This document shows positions 25,577-34,640 of a stretch of DNA of 36,524 nucleotides, in pieces. Each line of letters starts with the position of its first letter. The stretch's first letter is position 1. A program made the position numbers and the translations under genes. The notes beneath the pieces were generated by a model. The model saw only the letters and a program-made list of their open reading frames with translations, made no database searches and was not told the DNA's origin. Source of the stretch: Methanobacteriota archaeon (lineage in GTDB: Archaea > Thermoplasmatota > Poseidoniia > Poseidoniales > Poseidoniaceae); contig JABJFI010000052.1 in the NCBI GenBank assembly GCA_018662825.1, positions 1 through 36,524 of the forward strand, given 5' to 3'.

Positions 25577-28462
25577 TTATTTGACTGCAAAATATCTAGA
25601 TTTGACGATAAATTTTCTAAACTCATCTACAATTAAAACACCAGATGCTACTAAAGTTATCACAACCCAATCAGTAGCTTGAAGACTCATAGTTGAAAGT
25701 AAATTGCCAATTTGGACATCTATCAATGGTATGGAATAGGTGGAGAGTTGAACAAAGAATAGTAGGAGTCCGAAAGATATTATGAGGGCCAAATTGATGG
25801 CCTTATTAGAAAATAAACCTAATTTTAAAATGCTCTCGTCACTAGAACGGCAATTTAATACATTGAATAATTGATAGAGGATGAACACTGAAAATGTCAT
25901 AGTTTGCGCATATGCAAACTTCTCGTCAGCATAGACTTGGGCTTCTGATGTATCGCCTGCTAGGCAAGAGTCCATCCATGAAATGGTGTCAGGGTCAGTC
26001 AACGGAGCCACTTCGCAACTTTCCGCATCAATGCCTCCACCTGCGAGGAAGAATACTAGCAAGGTGCCAGTAACCATTACCGCACCTAGCCAAAATATTA
26101 GCACAATATCGCTGAAATTAGGTAAACCTTCGTTTACAGGGCGCGGGGGCCTAGACATGACGTTTCCATGCTTCTTTTCAACACCTAAAGCAACTGCAGG
26201 CGGTCCATCCATCAAGATGTTAATCACCAAAATTTGGGTTGCTGTTAAGGGTAAATTCCATCCGAATATGAATGTGGAGATTATAATCAGTGCAACTGCT
26301 GCAACATTAGTAGATACTTGGTAACGGACAAAATTTCTAATATTCTGATAGATTTTCCGCCCTTCTTCGACTGCATGCACAATGTTTGCAAAGTTATCAT
26401 CTTGCAAAACCATATCTGCGGCATCCTTAGCAACATCTGTTCCAGCAATACCCATTGCTATTCCAATGTTAGCGCGCGATAGCGCAGGTGCATCGTTGAC
26501 ACCGTCACCGGTCATTGCTACAATCTCACCTCGCTCCTGTAACCCAGAAACAATGCGCATTTTTTGTTCAGGAGTGACTCTAGAAAATATGCTTGCTTGA
26601 GTCGCAGCCTCGGAAATAGCATCGTCGTCAAGTGTGGCAAGAATACTGCCGTTAATTGGTGCAATTCCCCCATCTGTAATGTTCAGTTCTCGACCAATAG
26701 CATCAGCGGTATAATGCTGGTCCCCAGTTATCATCTTCACCTTGATGCCAGCTTTTTGGCATTTGGCAATTGCATCTTTTACTTCGGCCCGTGGAGGGTC
26801 CATGATGCCGACCAGACCAAGGAAAATGAAACCAGATTCAACAACATCAACATCGTGAATATCTTCATCTTCGTCCAAACGTCGTGCACACAATGCAAGA
26901 ACACGCATTGCTTGACTTGCCATATCTTTGTTCGCCATAGAGGCTGCTTCGATGTCTTCGGGGAGGATTGGAACTATTTGCCCATTCTCAATTTTCCAAT
27001 CCGCAAGTGGAACATAACCGCCTGCGCCACCCTTGGAAAAGACCCAGCGTTCTCCTTCGTATTCATGTATGACTGACATTCGCTTGCGGGTGGTGTCAAA
27101 GAAAAATTCATGAATCCTAGAATGCCGCTGAGCAAATTTACGAACATCGCCATTTATTTTCCATCCCAAAACCGCACATGCTGAATCGGTGGGGTCGCCA
27201 ATTGCCTGCCATTGAGAATCAACTTCTGAAATCTGTGAATTATGGCAGAGGCTTAGACAGGCTGCGGAAAGCCTGAAAGCAAGATCACTTTGGAATTTTT
27301 GCATTTGCGAATCGGAAACTTCAACCCCTTCATAGGTTAGTTTACCCTCAGGTTTGAAACCTTCACCCGAAATGGTAAATGTGCCATCAGTTGTAGTTAA
27401 TTGTCTAACAGTCATCTGGTTTTTTGTTAAAGTACCAGTCTTGTCAGAACAAATAACAGTTGTCGAACCTAATGTTTCAACCGCTTTCATTCGACGTATA
27501 ATGGCTTTATGGCGCGCCATATTACGCATTCCAAGGGCTAGGGTTATCACCAAAATAATTGGCAAACCTTCGGGAACAATAGCGACAAATATAGCAATTG
27601 CAACAATGAATTGTTCGACGGCAACATCTCTAAGTGCGGCATTGTCTATTGTGGGGTCGCCAAAAGCAATGAGTACTTTAATCGAAACCAAGAGTGTTGC
27701 TACGATTAAAGCTATGAAACCTAGGAAACGACCGAGCGATTCCAATTTCAATTCTAGAGGGGTTTTTGGCGATTCTGAACCGACAACATTACTGGCTATT
27801 CGTCCCAGTTCAGTGTTCATTCCAGTTTCAACGACTACACCAACTGCACGCCCAGTTGATACACAAGTACCCATGTAAGCCATGTTATTACGGTCTGCAA
27901 GAAGTGTGGCGGATTGGAGGGCTTCTTTTGATTTAAGTATACTATCGGATTCCCCTGTCAGAGATGATTCGTCAATTTTGCATTGGTATGATTCGACAAC
28001 TCGGATATCGGCTGGTACATTTAATCCTTCATCCAACTTCACAATATCTCCAGGGACCAAATCTGGAGTAGGAATTGACCATTCGACACCATCGCGAATG
28101 ACTACACAAGTCGAAATAGACATTTGCTTAAGGGCATCCATTGCTTGCTCTGCCTGCCCCTCCTGCCAAAATCCAAAAGTAGCATTTGCTGTCAGGACAA
28201 TAAAAATGAATATAGCATCACCTGGTTGGTCAGGATGGATGAGCAAAGCAACGACGGCTGCGGTAATCAATAAATAATTCAAAGGGTCATGATATTGTGA
28301 AAAAAAGCGCAAAATGGATGATGTTTTTTCGGGTTCTTTTAACTTATTTTTACCATAAATAGTTCGGCGTTTATCAACTTCTTTTTCATCTAAACCATTT
28401 AGATCAGTATCCAATTTATGGATGATTTCATCGGAATTTATATCATGCCACGAATTTTCCAT
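25577..28462 (-). CDS. P-type II cation ATPase, Ca2+-pump-like
   Basis: This 961-residue pump has a cation-ATPase N-terminal domain. TGES at 169-172 is the actuator loop, PEGLP at 297-301 lies in helix M4, Asp340 in SDKTGTLT is phosphorylated, and TGDGVNDAPAL forms the hinge. Judged against SERCA, the site II residues are kept: Glu in PEGLP, and Asn and Asp in the M6 block NILMDGPPAVALG. In M5, STNVAA keeps the Asn but has Ala where SERCA has Glu771. That pattern is known for plasma-membrane-type pumps that move one Ca2+ per ATP. Ca2+ export is therefore the best guess, with Mn2+ possible. It diverges from the OPT gene and heads a run with mqnE and mqnA. Confidence 0.9.
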   Translation of the reverse strand: MENSWHDINSDEIIHKLDTDLNGLDEKEVDKRRTIYGKNKLKEPEKTSSILRFFSQYHDPLNYLLITAAVVALLIHPDQPGDAIFIFIVLTANATFGFWQEGQAEQAMDALKQMSISTCVVIRDGVEWSIPTPDLVPGDIVKLDEGLNVPADIRVVESYQCKIDESSLTGESDSILKSKEALQSATLLADRNNMAYMGTCVSTGRAVGVVVETGMNTELGRIASNVVGSESPKTPLELKLESLGRFLGFIALIVATLLVSIKVLIAFGDPTIDNAALRDVAVEQFIVAIAIFVAIVPEGLPIILVITLALGMRNMARHKAIIRRMKAVETLGSTTVICSDKTGTLTKNQMTVRQLTTTDGTFTISGEGFKPEGKLTYEGVEVSDSQMQKFQSDLAFRLSAACLSLCHNSQISEVDSQWQAIGDPTDSACAVLGWKINGDVRKFAQRHSRIHEFFFDTTRKRMSVIHEYEGERWVFSKGGAGGYVPLADWKIENGQIVPILPEDIEAASMANKDMASQAMRVLALCARRLDEDEDIHDVDVVESGFIFLGLVGIMDPPRAEVKDAIAKCQKAGIKVKMITGDQHYTADAIGRELNITDGGIAPINGSILATLDDDAISEAATQASIFSRVTPEQKMRIVSGLQERGEIVAMTGDGVNDAPALSRANIGIAMGIAGTDVAKDAADMVLQDDNFANIVHAVEEGRKIYQNIRNFVRYQVSTNVAAVALIIISTFIFGWNLPLTATQILVINILMDGPPAVALGVEKKHGNVMSRPPRPVNEGLPNFSDIVLIFWLGAVMVTGTLLVFFLAGGGIDAESCEVAPLTDPDTISWMDSCLAGDTSEAQVYADEKFAYAQTMTFSVFILYQLFNVLNCRSSDESILKLGLFSNKAINLALIISFGLLLFFVQLSTYSIPLIDVQIGNLLSTMSLQATDWVVITLVASGVLIVDEFRKFIVKSRYFAVK

Positions 28463-28579
28463 GATAACACCCTACGCATAGCGTAATTTGGGGGTAATGT
28501 ATTGGACTTATCATTATATGGTTGAAATCTCGTTTTTTTGGAGCGATGATTTCAACAACTGCGTAGTTATCGACAGTGC
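28463..28579. promoter_or_regulatory. Divergent promoter with two palindromic elements
   Basis: This 117-base region separates the Ca2+-pump-like ATPase (minus) from the OPT transporter (plus). An AT-rich core, tcattatatgg around 28508-28518, can act as TATA in both directions. Two inverted repeats flank it: TACGC-ata-GCGTA at 28473-28485 on the pump side, and AACT-gcgt-AGTT at 28557-28568 on the OPT side. Both share a GCGTA/TACGC core. Operator function is inference from position and symmetry. Confidence 0.45.
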
Positions 28580-30628
28580 ATGAGCGCTTTGGGCGAACCC
28601 TATATCCCTGCCTCGGAGTCGCCCAAAGAACTGACTCCTCGCGTTATAATTGTCGGGATTATCCTGGGTATTCTAATGACTGCTGCTAATGCATACCTGG
28701 GACTATATGCTGGCATGACCGTATCGGCAAGTATTCCTGCTGCTGTAATGTCAATGATTATTCTAAGAACTGTTTTTGATGATGTTTCGATTCTCGAAAA
28801 CAATGCTGTTCAAACTATGGCAAGTGCCGGTGAATCATTAGCCGCTGGTGTGATTTTCACTGTTCCAGCGCTACTTGTCATCGGAATATGGGATGAAATC
28901 CAATGGCTGGATACAATGATTATCGCTATATTAGGTGGGCTACTTGGAACTATGTTCACGATTGCATTACGTCGTTTATTCATTGTTGAAGAGGCGCTAC
29001 CATATCCAGAAGGAGTTGCTTGTAGAGAAGTACTAGTGGCTGGTGAAGAAGGTGGAGAAGGAGCATTAGCCATTCTCTATGCTCTTGGAATTGGTGCGGT
29101 GTATGGGCTGATGGTCAAAGGTTTCAAAGTCACACACCACAGTGTTGAATCTGCGGTCGAGTTTTTGGGAACTCGCCTTTATGCTGGGATGGATCTTTCC
29201 ATTGCACTCTTATCTGTAGGTTACATTGTAGGAATTAGAATTGCCTCGTTTATATTTCTCGGCGGAGTTATTGGATTTGGAATACTAGTTCCGATGTATG
29301 GGTTGATTAACGGATGGCCAAACTCTCCAGACTTAGTCACTGGTTTTTATTCGATTTGGGCTTCTGAAATTCGATATGTTGGCGTTGGTGCCATGGTGGT
29401 GGGAGGTGTCTATACCCTGTGGTCGATGAGAAAGACAATCTTCACTGGACTCTCAAAGGCATTAGTAAAGAAGGAACAGTCTGATGAGCTTATCTTGAGA
29501 ACAGAAATCGATTTACCGCTAGACAAAGTATTGCTGGTTTGTGGTGGCCTTGTTGGATTGACATTTCTATATTATTGGTGGGCGACTGGTTCACTAATTC
29601 TTGCATTAGCAGGTGCTCTTTTCCTCGGTGTGGTCTCTTTCTTCTTTGCCGCTGTCGCCGGATATATTGCGGGTGTCGTCGGTTCTTCAAATTCTCCAGT
29701 ATCAGGTATGACAATTGCCACACTGTTGTTTACTGTAGCCTTAGTGTGGGTAGTTGGTGACTTTTTCTTAAAGTTGGGAACTGAAGAACTCATGCTCGCA
29801 ACACTACTAATTGCTGCAATTGTTGCTTCTTCTGCTGCCATTGCTGGGGATGTAATGCAGGACCTCAAAACAGGTCATATGGTTGGAGCAACACCTTGGC
29901 GGCAACAAATTGCAGAAATCATAGGTGTGTTAACTGGAGCAGTGATTATTGGTCCGACTCTACAACTACTTCACAAGGCATTCCGCATCTCAAAAACCGC
30001 TTGCGAAATCAATCCATTGCCTGATGACCCTACATGTTCGAATGCCCTATTCGCGCCACAAGCAGAATTGATTGGAGCGATTGTTCAGGGTGCATTTGGC
30101 GGAGATTTGAATATTCAAATGGTCATGTTGGGGGCAATTATTGCTGTCGCACTGATAATGCTCAAAATGCCAGTAATGAGTGTTGCAATTGGAATATATC
30201 TACCTCTAGGGCTGTCAGTCCCTATTATGTTGGGTGGTATAATCTCATACTTCGCTCTAAATTCCGCTTACCTACGCATTGATGGGCACTTGAATGGAGA
30301 GCCCTCCATAGAGGCTCAAAAGGCAGCAAAGGATGTGGAAAATAGAGGGGTTTTGATTGGTGCTGGTTTCATCGCTGGAGAATCGATTCTTGGAGTATTT
30401 ATTGCAATTCTCATTGTTTTGGACATGAAATTAAATATTATCTTTGGCGTCACTACACTCAACGACATATTTTCACTTCTCTTCTTTGGTTGGTTTGTAG
30501 CAGTCTTCATTTGGCTTGCAACACGTGCATTACCTAAAGGTGGAAATCTGCTTACAGAGTCAGTATTTATCATTCGAAATATTGCTACAAAATTCATTGG
30601 CTCGTTCAAACTTCAGAACTGGAAATGA
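28580..30628 (+). CDS. OPT-family oligopeptide transporter
   Basis: This 682-residue, very hydrophobic protein has roughly 14-16 membrane segments. It begins with ELTPRVIIVGIILGILMTAANAYLGLYAGMTVSAS-type sequence, the OPT/YSL start, and contains ENNAVQTMASAGESLAAGV and EEALPYPEGVACREVLVAGE, the classic family loops. The OPT family imports oligopeptides or metal chelates by cation symport. In archaea and bacteria peptide import is the common assumption. A loop near residue 475-490 has a Cys pair (CEINPLPDDPTC). There is no strong SD before ATG 28580. The substrate cannot be read from sequence. Confidence 0.92.
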   Translation: MSALGEPYIPASESPKELTPRVIIVGIILGILMTAANAYLGLYAGMTVSASIPAAVMSMIILRTVFDDVSILENNAVQTMASAGESLAAGVIFTVPALLVIGIWDEIQWLDTMIIAILGGLLGTMFTIALRRLFIVEEALPYPEGVACREVLVAGEEGGEGALAILYALGIGAVYGLMVKGFKVTHHSVESAVEFLGTRLYAGMDLSIALLSVGYIVGIRIASFIFLGGVIGFGILVPMYGLINGWPNSPDLVTGFYSIWASEIRYVGVGAMVVGGVYTLWSMRKTIFTGLSKALVKKEQSDELILRTEIDLPLDKVLLVCGGLVGLTFLYYWWATGSLILALAGALFLGVVSFFFAAVAGYIAGVVGSSNSPVSGMTIATLLFTVALVWVVGDFFLKLGTEELMLATLLIAAIVASSAAIAGDVMQDLKTGHMVGATPWRQQIAEIIGVLTGAVIIGPTLQLLHKAFRISKTACEINPLPDDPTCSNALFAPQAELIGAIVQGAFGGDLNIQMVMLGAIIAVALIMLKMPVMSVAIGIYLPLGLSVPIMLGGIISYFALNSAYLRIDGHLNGEPSIEAQKAAKDVENRGVLIGAGFIAGESILGVFIAILIVLDMKLNIIFGVTTLNDIFSLLFFGWFVAVFIWLATRALPKGGNLLTESVFIIRNIATKFIGSFKLQNWK

Positions 30629-30711
30629 GTGATTTGGGCATAAATTCCAACAGGAAGGAGGGAAAACCATCAAAGGGCTCCCGCTAGGGCAAAGGTTTGT
30701 GAGGCAATCCT

Positions 30712-31545
30712 ATGGCCAAGTCTATCTCTGAACTAGAAGAAATTGCACGAAAGTGTCGAGTTGAAATTGTAAAAATGGTTCACCGTGCTCAGGCCGGACA
30801 CCCTGGTGGCTCGCTGTCAGAAATTGATTTACTCGCAGCACTATATGCTACTAGAATGCGTGTTCGTCCTGATGAGCCTAGATGGCAGGACAGAGATCGT
30901 TTTATTCTATCAAAAGGCCATGCATCTCCAGGAATGTATTCGATTCTTGCAGAAATGGGTTTCATATCCCATGAAGATTTGAAATCCTATCGTGTTCTTG
31001 GAGGAGTCTGCCAAGGGCATGTGGACATGAAATGGTGCCCCGGTGTTGACTTTTCAGCGGGTTCACTTGGCATGGGTTTGTCGTTTGGAATGGGATGTGC
31101 AACAGCAGCTCGTCTCGATGAAAGTGAACGACGAGCATTTGTCATGATTGGTGATGGAGAGATGCAAGAAGGAAGTGTTTGGGAAGCGGCAATGGCAGCA
31201 GCTCATCATGAACTTGGTAACTTGAAAGTCATTCTTGACCGTAACCGGATTCAAAATGATGACTTCTGCGAAGTCCAAATGCGAATGTTTGATATTCCAG
31301 CCAAGTGGAAAGCATTTGGATGGAATGTGAAAGAAATAGATGGACATAACATGACTGAAATTATGGAAGGGCTCGATTTCTTAGAGGCGCCAGAAAATTG
31401 TAATGGCCCTTCAATACTTATTGCCCACACAATCAAAGGTGCTGGAATATCATATATGGAAAATAATCCATCTTTCCATGGCGCAGCACCGAATGATGAA
31501 CAATTTCATCAAGCTATGGTCGAACTCGGGGAGGTGGATGCATGA
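30712..31545 (+). CDS. Transketolase, N-terminal (TPP-binding) subunit
   Basis: Transketolase moves two-carbon ketol units between sugar phosphates. This 277-residue subunit carries the thiamine-diphosphate binding half: AGHPGGSLSEIDLL, LSKGHASPGMYSIL, and GDGEMQEGSVWEA with the downstream Asn of LDRNRIQNDD. Split transketolase is usual in archaea and many bacteria. GTGAGG precedes ATG 30712. The downstream C-terminal subunit overlaps by ATGA. Archaea with the split enzyme and transaldolase can make pentoses without an oxidative branch. Confidence 0.95.
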   Translation: MAKSISELEEIARKCRVEIVKMVHRAQAGHPGGSLSEIDLLAALYATRMRVRPDEPRWQDRDRFILSKGHASPGMYSILAEMGFISHEDLKSYRVLGGVCQGHVDMKWCPGVDFSAGSLGMGLSFGMGCATAARLDESERRAFVMIGDGEMQEGSVWEAAMAAAHHELGNLKVILDRNRIQNDDFCEVQMRMFDIPAKWKAFGWNVKEIDGHNMTEIMEGLDFLEAPENCNGPSILIAHTIKGAGISYMENNPSFHGAAPNDEQFHQAMVELGEVDA

Positions 31546-32477
31546 CAAGAATGGCAGCAACACGGGATGGCTATGGTCAAGCATTGCTTGATTTAGCAGA
31601 TAACGAAAAGGTGGTTGTTCTTGAAGCGGACCTTGGTAAATCTACTAAATCCCTTCATTTCCGAAAGTCCTACCCAGACCGTACAATCTCATGTGGAATT
31701 GGTGAACAAAACATGCTTCTAGTTGGTGCGGGAATGGCTGCTTCAGGCTATATTCCATTTGCAAGTACCTTCGCAATATTTACCGAACGTGCGTTTGAAC
31801 AAATGCGTAACGGTATTGCTCGTCCAAACCTTGCTGTGCATCTATGCGGTAGCCACGGGGGGACACATACTGGAACAGATGGTTCATCTGCACAATCTAT
31901 AGAAGATTTGGCTGTGTTCCGAACCTTACCTAATGTAGTGGTGATGCATCCTTGTGATGATGTCAGTACTCGTGTGTTGACAATGCAACTACCAGCCTTG
32001 GGCAAACCATCCTATATGCGAACTGCTAGAAACAAAACTCCAGTTTTGTATGATGGTCGTGAGAATGAAATCCAGATTGGTAAGGGTATTACTTTGAAAG
32101 AAGGTTCGGATGTTGCTATTGTTGCATGTGGAGTTCTTGTTTCTGAATCACTAAAAGCTGCTGAAGCATTGGCTGAACAAGGTATCAATGCTACTGTGGT
32201 TGATATGCATACGCTCAAACCGATTGACGGAGCACTAATTGACACTATTGTAGCGCGATGTGGTGCTCTTGTCACTGCTGAAGACCACAATGTCATCGGT
32301 GGGCTAGGAAGTGCAGTTGCTGAACATTTGGTAGCCAATAACTTTGCACCATTAGAGATGGTTGGCGTACCCGACAGATTCGGAGAATCCGGGCAAGCCG
32401 ATGAAATGCTCGAAGTTATGCAGATATCCGCACATTACATTGCATTAGCTGCGAAAAAGGCTATTTCACGTAAGTGA
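31542..32477 (+). CDS. Transketolase, C-terminal subunit
   Basis: This subunit of 311 residues contains the pyrimidine-binding domain, including the catalytic Glu in GIGEQNMLLVGAGMA, and the regulatory C-terminal domain (about 185-311, VAIVACGVLVSESLKAAEAL). A DXS or 2-oxoacid dehydrogenase E1 beta subunit would look similar, but the partner subunit and the size point to transketolase. GGAGGTG lies five bases before ATG 31542, which overlaps the N-subunit stop. Confidence 0.95.
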   Translation: MTRMAATRDGYGQALLDLADNEKVVVLEADLGKSTKSLHFRKSYPDRTISCGIGEQNMLLVGAGMAASGYIPFASTFAIFTERAFEQMRNGIARPNLAVHLCGSHGGTHTGTDGSSAQSIEDLAVFRTLPNVVVMHPCDDVSTRVLTMQLPALGKPSYMRTARNKTPVLYDGRENEIQIGKGITLKEGSDVAIVACGVLVSESLKAAEALAEQGINATVVDMHTLKPIDGALIDTIVARCGALVTAEDHNVIGGLGSAVAEHLVANNFAPLEMVGVPDRFGESGQADEMLEVMQISAHYIALAAKKAISRK

Positions 32478-32521
32478 TTTAATCTGCGAAATGCTTTAGT
32501 TCGATTTGCTGTGTACTGGAT

Positions 32522-32884
32522 ATGGCCTCTGAAGATTCCCTTGTACAGACCGTTCTTACGATTGATGAATTTACCAAAGAACGGGATTGGGAGCAATTTC
32601 ATAGTGTGAAAAATCTCATGGCATCGATTTCCATAGAAGCAAGTGAATTGAACGAAACAATACAATGGAGCAATCCAACTCCTGAGGAGATTATCGGCAA
32701 TGCTCAACTTCTCGGCGAGGTTGGTGATGAAATCGCCGACGTTATGGTCTATTGTTTGCGATTGTGCTCAGTATTAGGCATCGAGCCGATTTCTTTGATG
32801 CAATCGAAAATTGAGAAAAATCGATTGAAATATCCAACTGATTTGGTGAAAGGAAACTCCGCAAAATATACCGCCTATGAATAA
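32522..32884 (+). CDS. MazG-fold nucleotide pyrophosphohydrolase, dCTPase-like
   Basis: This 120-residue, all-helical protein fits the DCTPP1/RS21-C6 branch of the MazG superfamily, which cleaves non-canonical or modified dNTPs to dNMP and pyrophosphate. Metal ligands are visible in EASE (Glu39, Glu42) and EIAD (Glu70, Asp73). [17 protein letters not shown] at the N-terminus and [11 protein letters not shown] plus KYTAYE at the C-terminus match the family. The start ATG has no strong SD. It is placed between transketolase and transaldolase, probably as part of the same transcript; a metabolic connection is not obvious. Confidence 0.9.
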   Translation: MASEDSLVQTVLTIDEFTKERDWEQFHSVKNLMASISIEASELNETIQWSNPTPEEIIGNAQLLGEVGDEIADVMVYCLRLCSVLGIEPISLMQSKIEKNRLKYPTDLVKGNSAKYTAYE

Positions 32885-32939
32885 TGGAGGCAATGTTTGG
32901 AGCAAATACTTGAAAGAGTGCCTCCAACAACATCGCCAC

Positions 32940-33602
32940 ATGGAGTTCTTCCTTGACACCGCAGATGTAGATGAAATACGAGAGATTGCCGCATGGGGAA
33001 TCCTTGATGGAGTTACAACAAACCCTTCACTAATTAAGAAAAGTGGAAGAGATTTCAAACAAGTCGTAGCTGAAATTGCCTCTATTTGTGATGGCCCAAT
33101 TTCAGCAGAAGTAACTGCCATGGATACAGCCGGCATGATCGAACAGGGACGTGCTCTTAAAGCGGCATTACCTGATAATGTAATTATCAAAATTCCATGC
33201 ACACCTGAAGGACTTGCAGCAACAAAAGTCTTGACCGAAGATGGAACTGACACGAATGTTACACTCATATTTTCAGCAGCTCAAGCATTGATGGCCGCAA
33301 AAGCTGGTGCCACCTATGTATCCCCATTTATCGGAAGAATTGACGATACAGGTCACGATGGAATGAATCTAATAGCCGATATAATGGATACTTGGGCCAA
33401 TTATCCCTCAATCACGACAAAAGTTTTGGCTGCCTCTATCCGCCACCCAACTCATGTTCTACAATGCATTCAATTGGGTGCACACACAGCAACAATGCCG
33501 GCGAAAATATTTCGTCAGTTGATGAAACACCCACTTACTGACCGTGGTCTTGAAGGCTTTATGCGTGACTGGGCAGAGGTAGAAAAAGCAGGAAATGCTT
33601 AA
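32940..33602 (+). CDS. tal: Transaldolase, short TalC/MipB type
   Basis: Transaldolase transfers a dihydroxyacetone unit between sugar phosphates through a Schiff base. This 220-residue protein is the short archaeal/bacterial form. [10 protein letters not shown] (4-13), [11 protein letters not shown] (26-36) and Lys84 in [11 protein letters not shown] are the family motifs, Lys84 being the expected catalytic residue. The related fructose-6-phosphate aldolase cannot be ruled out from motifs, but the transketolase neighbours favour transaldolase. The frame extends to ATG 32877, overlapping the preceding gene; [10 protein letters not shown] at 32940 matches the family start. No SD is seen there. 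Confidence 0.92.
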   Translation: MEFFLDTADVDEIREIAAWGILDGVTTNPSLIKKSGRDFKQVVAEIASICDGPISAEVTAMDTAGMIEQGRALKAALPDNVIIKIPCTPEGLAATKVLTEDGTDTNVTLIFSAAQALMAAKAGATYVSPFIGRIDDTGHDGMNLIADIMDTWANYPSITTKVLAASIRHPTHVLQCIQLGAHTATMPAKIFRQLMKHPLTDRGLEGFMRDWAEVEKAGNA

Positions 33603-33673
33603 TCGGCCAAGCATTTGGTAGAAGGAGGCTTCTTGAAGGAAGGCTACACCCGCTTACTTACGGAGGCCACGCT

Positions 33674-34243
33674 ATGTCATCGGACAAAGAGTTACTCAAT
33701 CGAATTCTATCAGGTGATTTTTCACCAGATGAACTAGCAGGGAACCCCATATTAGTGAGTCTTGCAGAACGGGTTTACGGCATCAAAATCGACCCGGTGA
33801 AAATGACAAAGCCACGTGATTTTGTTGAACCTGAACTCGCCACAGAAATCACTGAAGTCGCACCCCCTACGGATATGTTGATCGAAGTAATTGGGAATAT
33901 TGCTCCTGCTATCCCTGTTGCAAACATGGATTTACCACCTCTGGCAATACCTCCAGTGGTTGAAGTCAAGAAGAAAAATGGATTGAGGAATATTGTCTTG
34001 GCAGGTTTTGGATTTGTTTTTCTAAATCTATTTGGGGTTTGGTCATATGTTCTAGGAAGTTTATGCCCACCAGGTGATTTATGTCCAACTAATGGTTTTA
34101 CGAAAATTAATTTAATGGATATTTACAGGGTTAATACTGGATATGGTTGGTCGGAACCAGTTCAATCAGGGGTTTTTGGAATCCCTGATATTGTCGCTAT
34201 ATTCGTACTTGGCGTTGCACTTTTTACCCTTTGGCGAAAGTGA
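33674..34243 (+). CDS. Unknown protein with C-terminal membrane segments
   Basis: I do not recognise this 189-residue protein. The N-terminal 95 residues are charged and then Pro/Ile/Val-rich (PAIPVANMDLPPLAIPPVVEV). Hydrophobic segments at about 105-126 and 168-186 flank a loop with two Cys (LCPPGDLCP), which could form a disulfide outside. The C-terminus, FTLWRK, is positively charged and likely inside. A strong CGGAGG site lies eight bases before ATG 33674. Only three bases separate its stop from the frame of the next small membrane protein, so the two may work together. Confidence 0.7.
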   Translation: MSSDKELLNRILSGDFSPDELAGNPILVSLAERVYGIKIDPVKMTKPRDFVEPELATEITEVAPPTDMLIEVIGNIAPAIPVANMDLPPLAIPPVVEVKKKNGLRNIVLAGFGFVFLNLFGVWSYVLGSLCPPGDLCPTNGFTKINLMDIYRVNTGYGWSEPVQSGVFGIPDIVAIFVLGVALFTLWRK

Positions 34244-34255
34244 ACGGTGTTCGGT

Positions 34256-34552
34256 ATGCTTTTCGAAATGGATACTGAATTACTGGCTTTTGCTGGGATG
34301 TTAATGATACTTAGTGCGTTCTTTCTAGAAACACGAAGTGTAATTCAGAGTAAGGCTACTTCATATCTGATGCTAATGGCCTTTGGCTCTGGACTATTGG
34401 CTATTCGTGCCTTTCTAATCGAAGAATGGGCTTTTTTCATTCTAGAAGTTGCATGGTTTTTGACGGCTATGGCAGGATATTTTACACGTAATACAGGCGA
34501 GAAGGTGGATATTTCTTCGGATAATGATGAAATAACCGCAGATGAGGCCTAA
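34256..34552 (+). CDS. Small membrane protein with three hydrophobic segments
   Basis: This protein of 98 residues has hydrophobic segments at about 7-25, 36-52 and 56-76 and an acidic C-terminal tail (DISSDNDEITADEA). The pattern resembles CBU_0592-type small membrane proteins, though this is by eye. The frame opens at GTG 34247; ATG 34256 has a GGTG six bases upstream and ATG 34268 is also possible. It probably shares a transcript with the preceding gene. The function is unknown. Confidence 0.6.
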   Translation: MLFEMDTELLAFAGMLMILSAFFLETRSVIQSKATSYLMLMAFGSGLLAIRAFLIEEWAFFILEVAWFLTAMAGYFTRNTGEKVDISSDNDEITADEA

Positions 34553-34640
34553 TGTTTGCTGAGTTCATTTTGTCCTAACACCCGATATTCGGACTTTTCA
34601 AGCGTCATCTTGATGTGCGAGTGATGGACGAGACAGAAAC

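Noticed and set aside
26564-27878. Plus-strand frames of 170 and 174 codons
   Set aside because: They are antisense to conserved P-type ATPase sequence and carry no known motifs.
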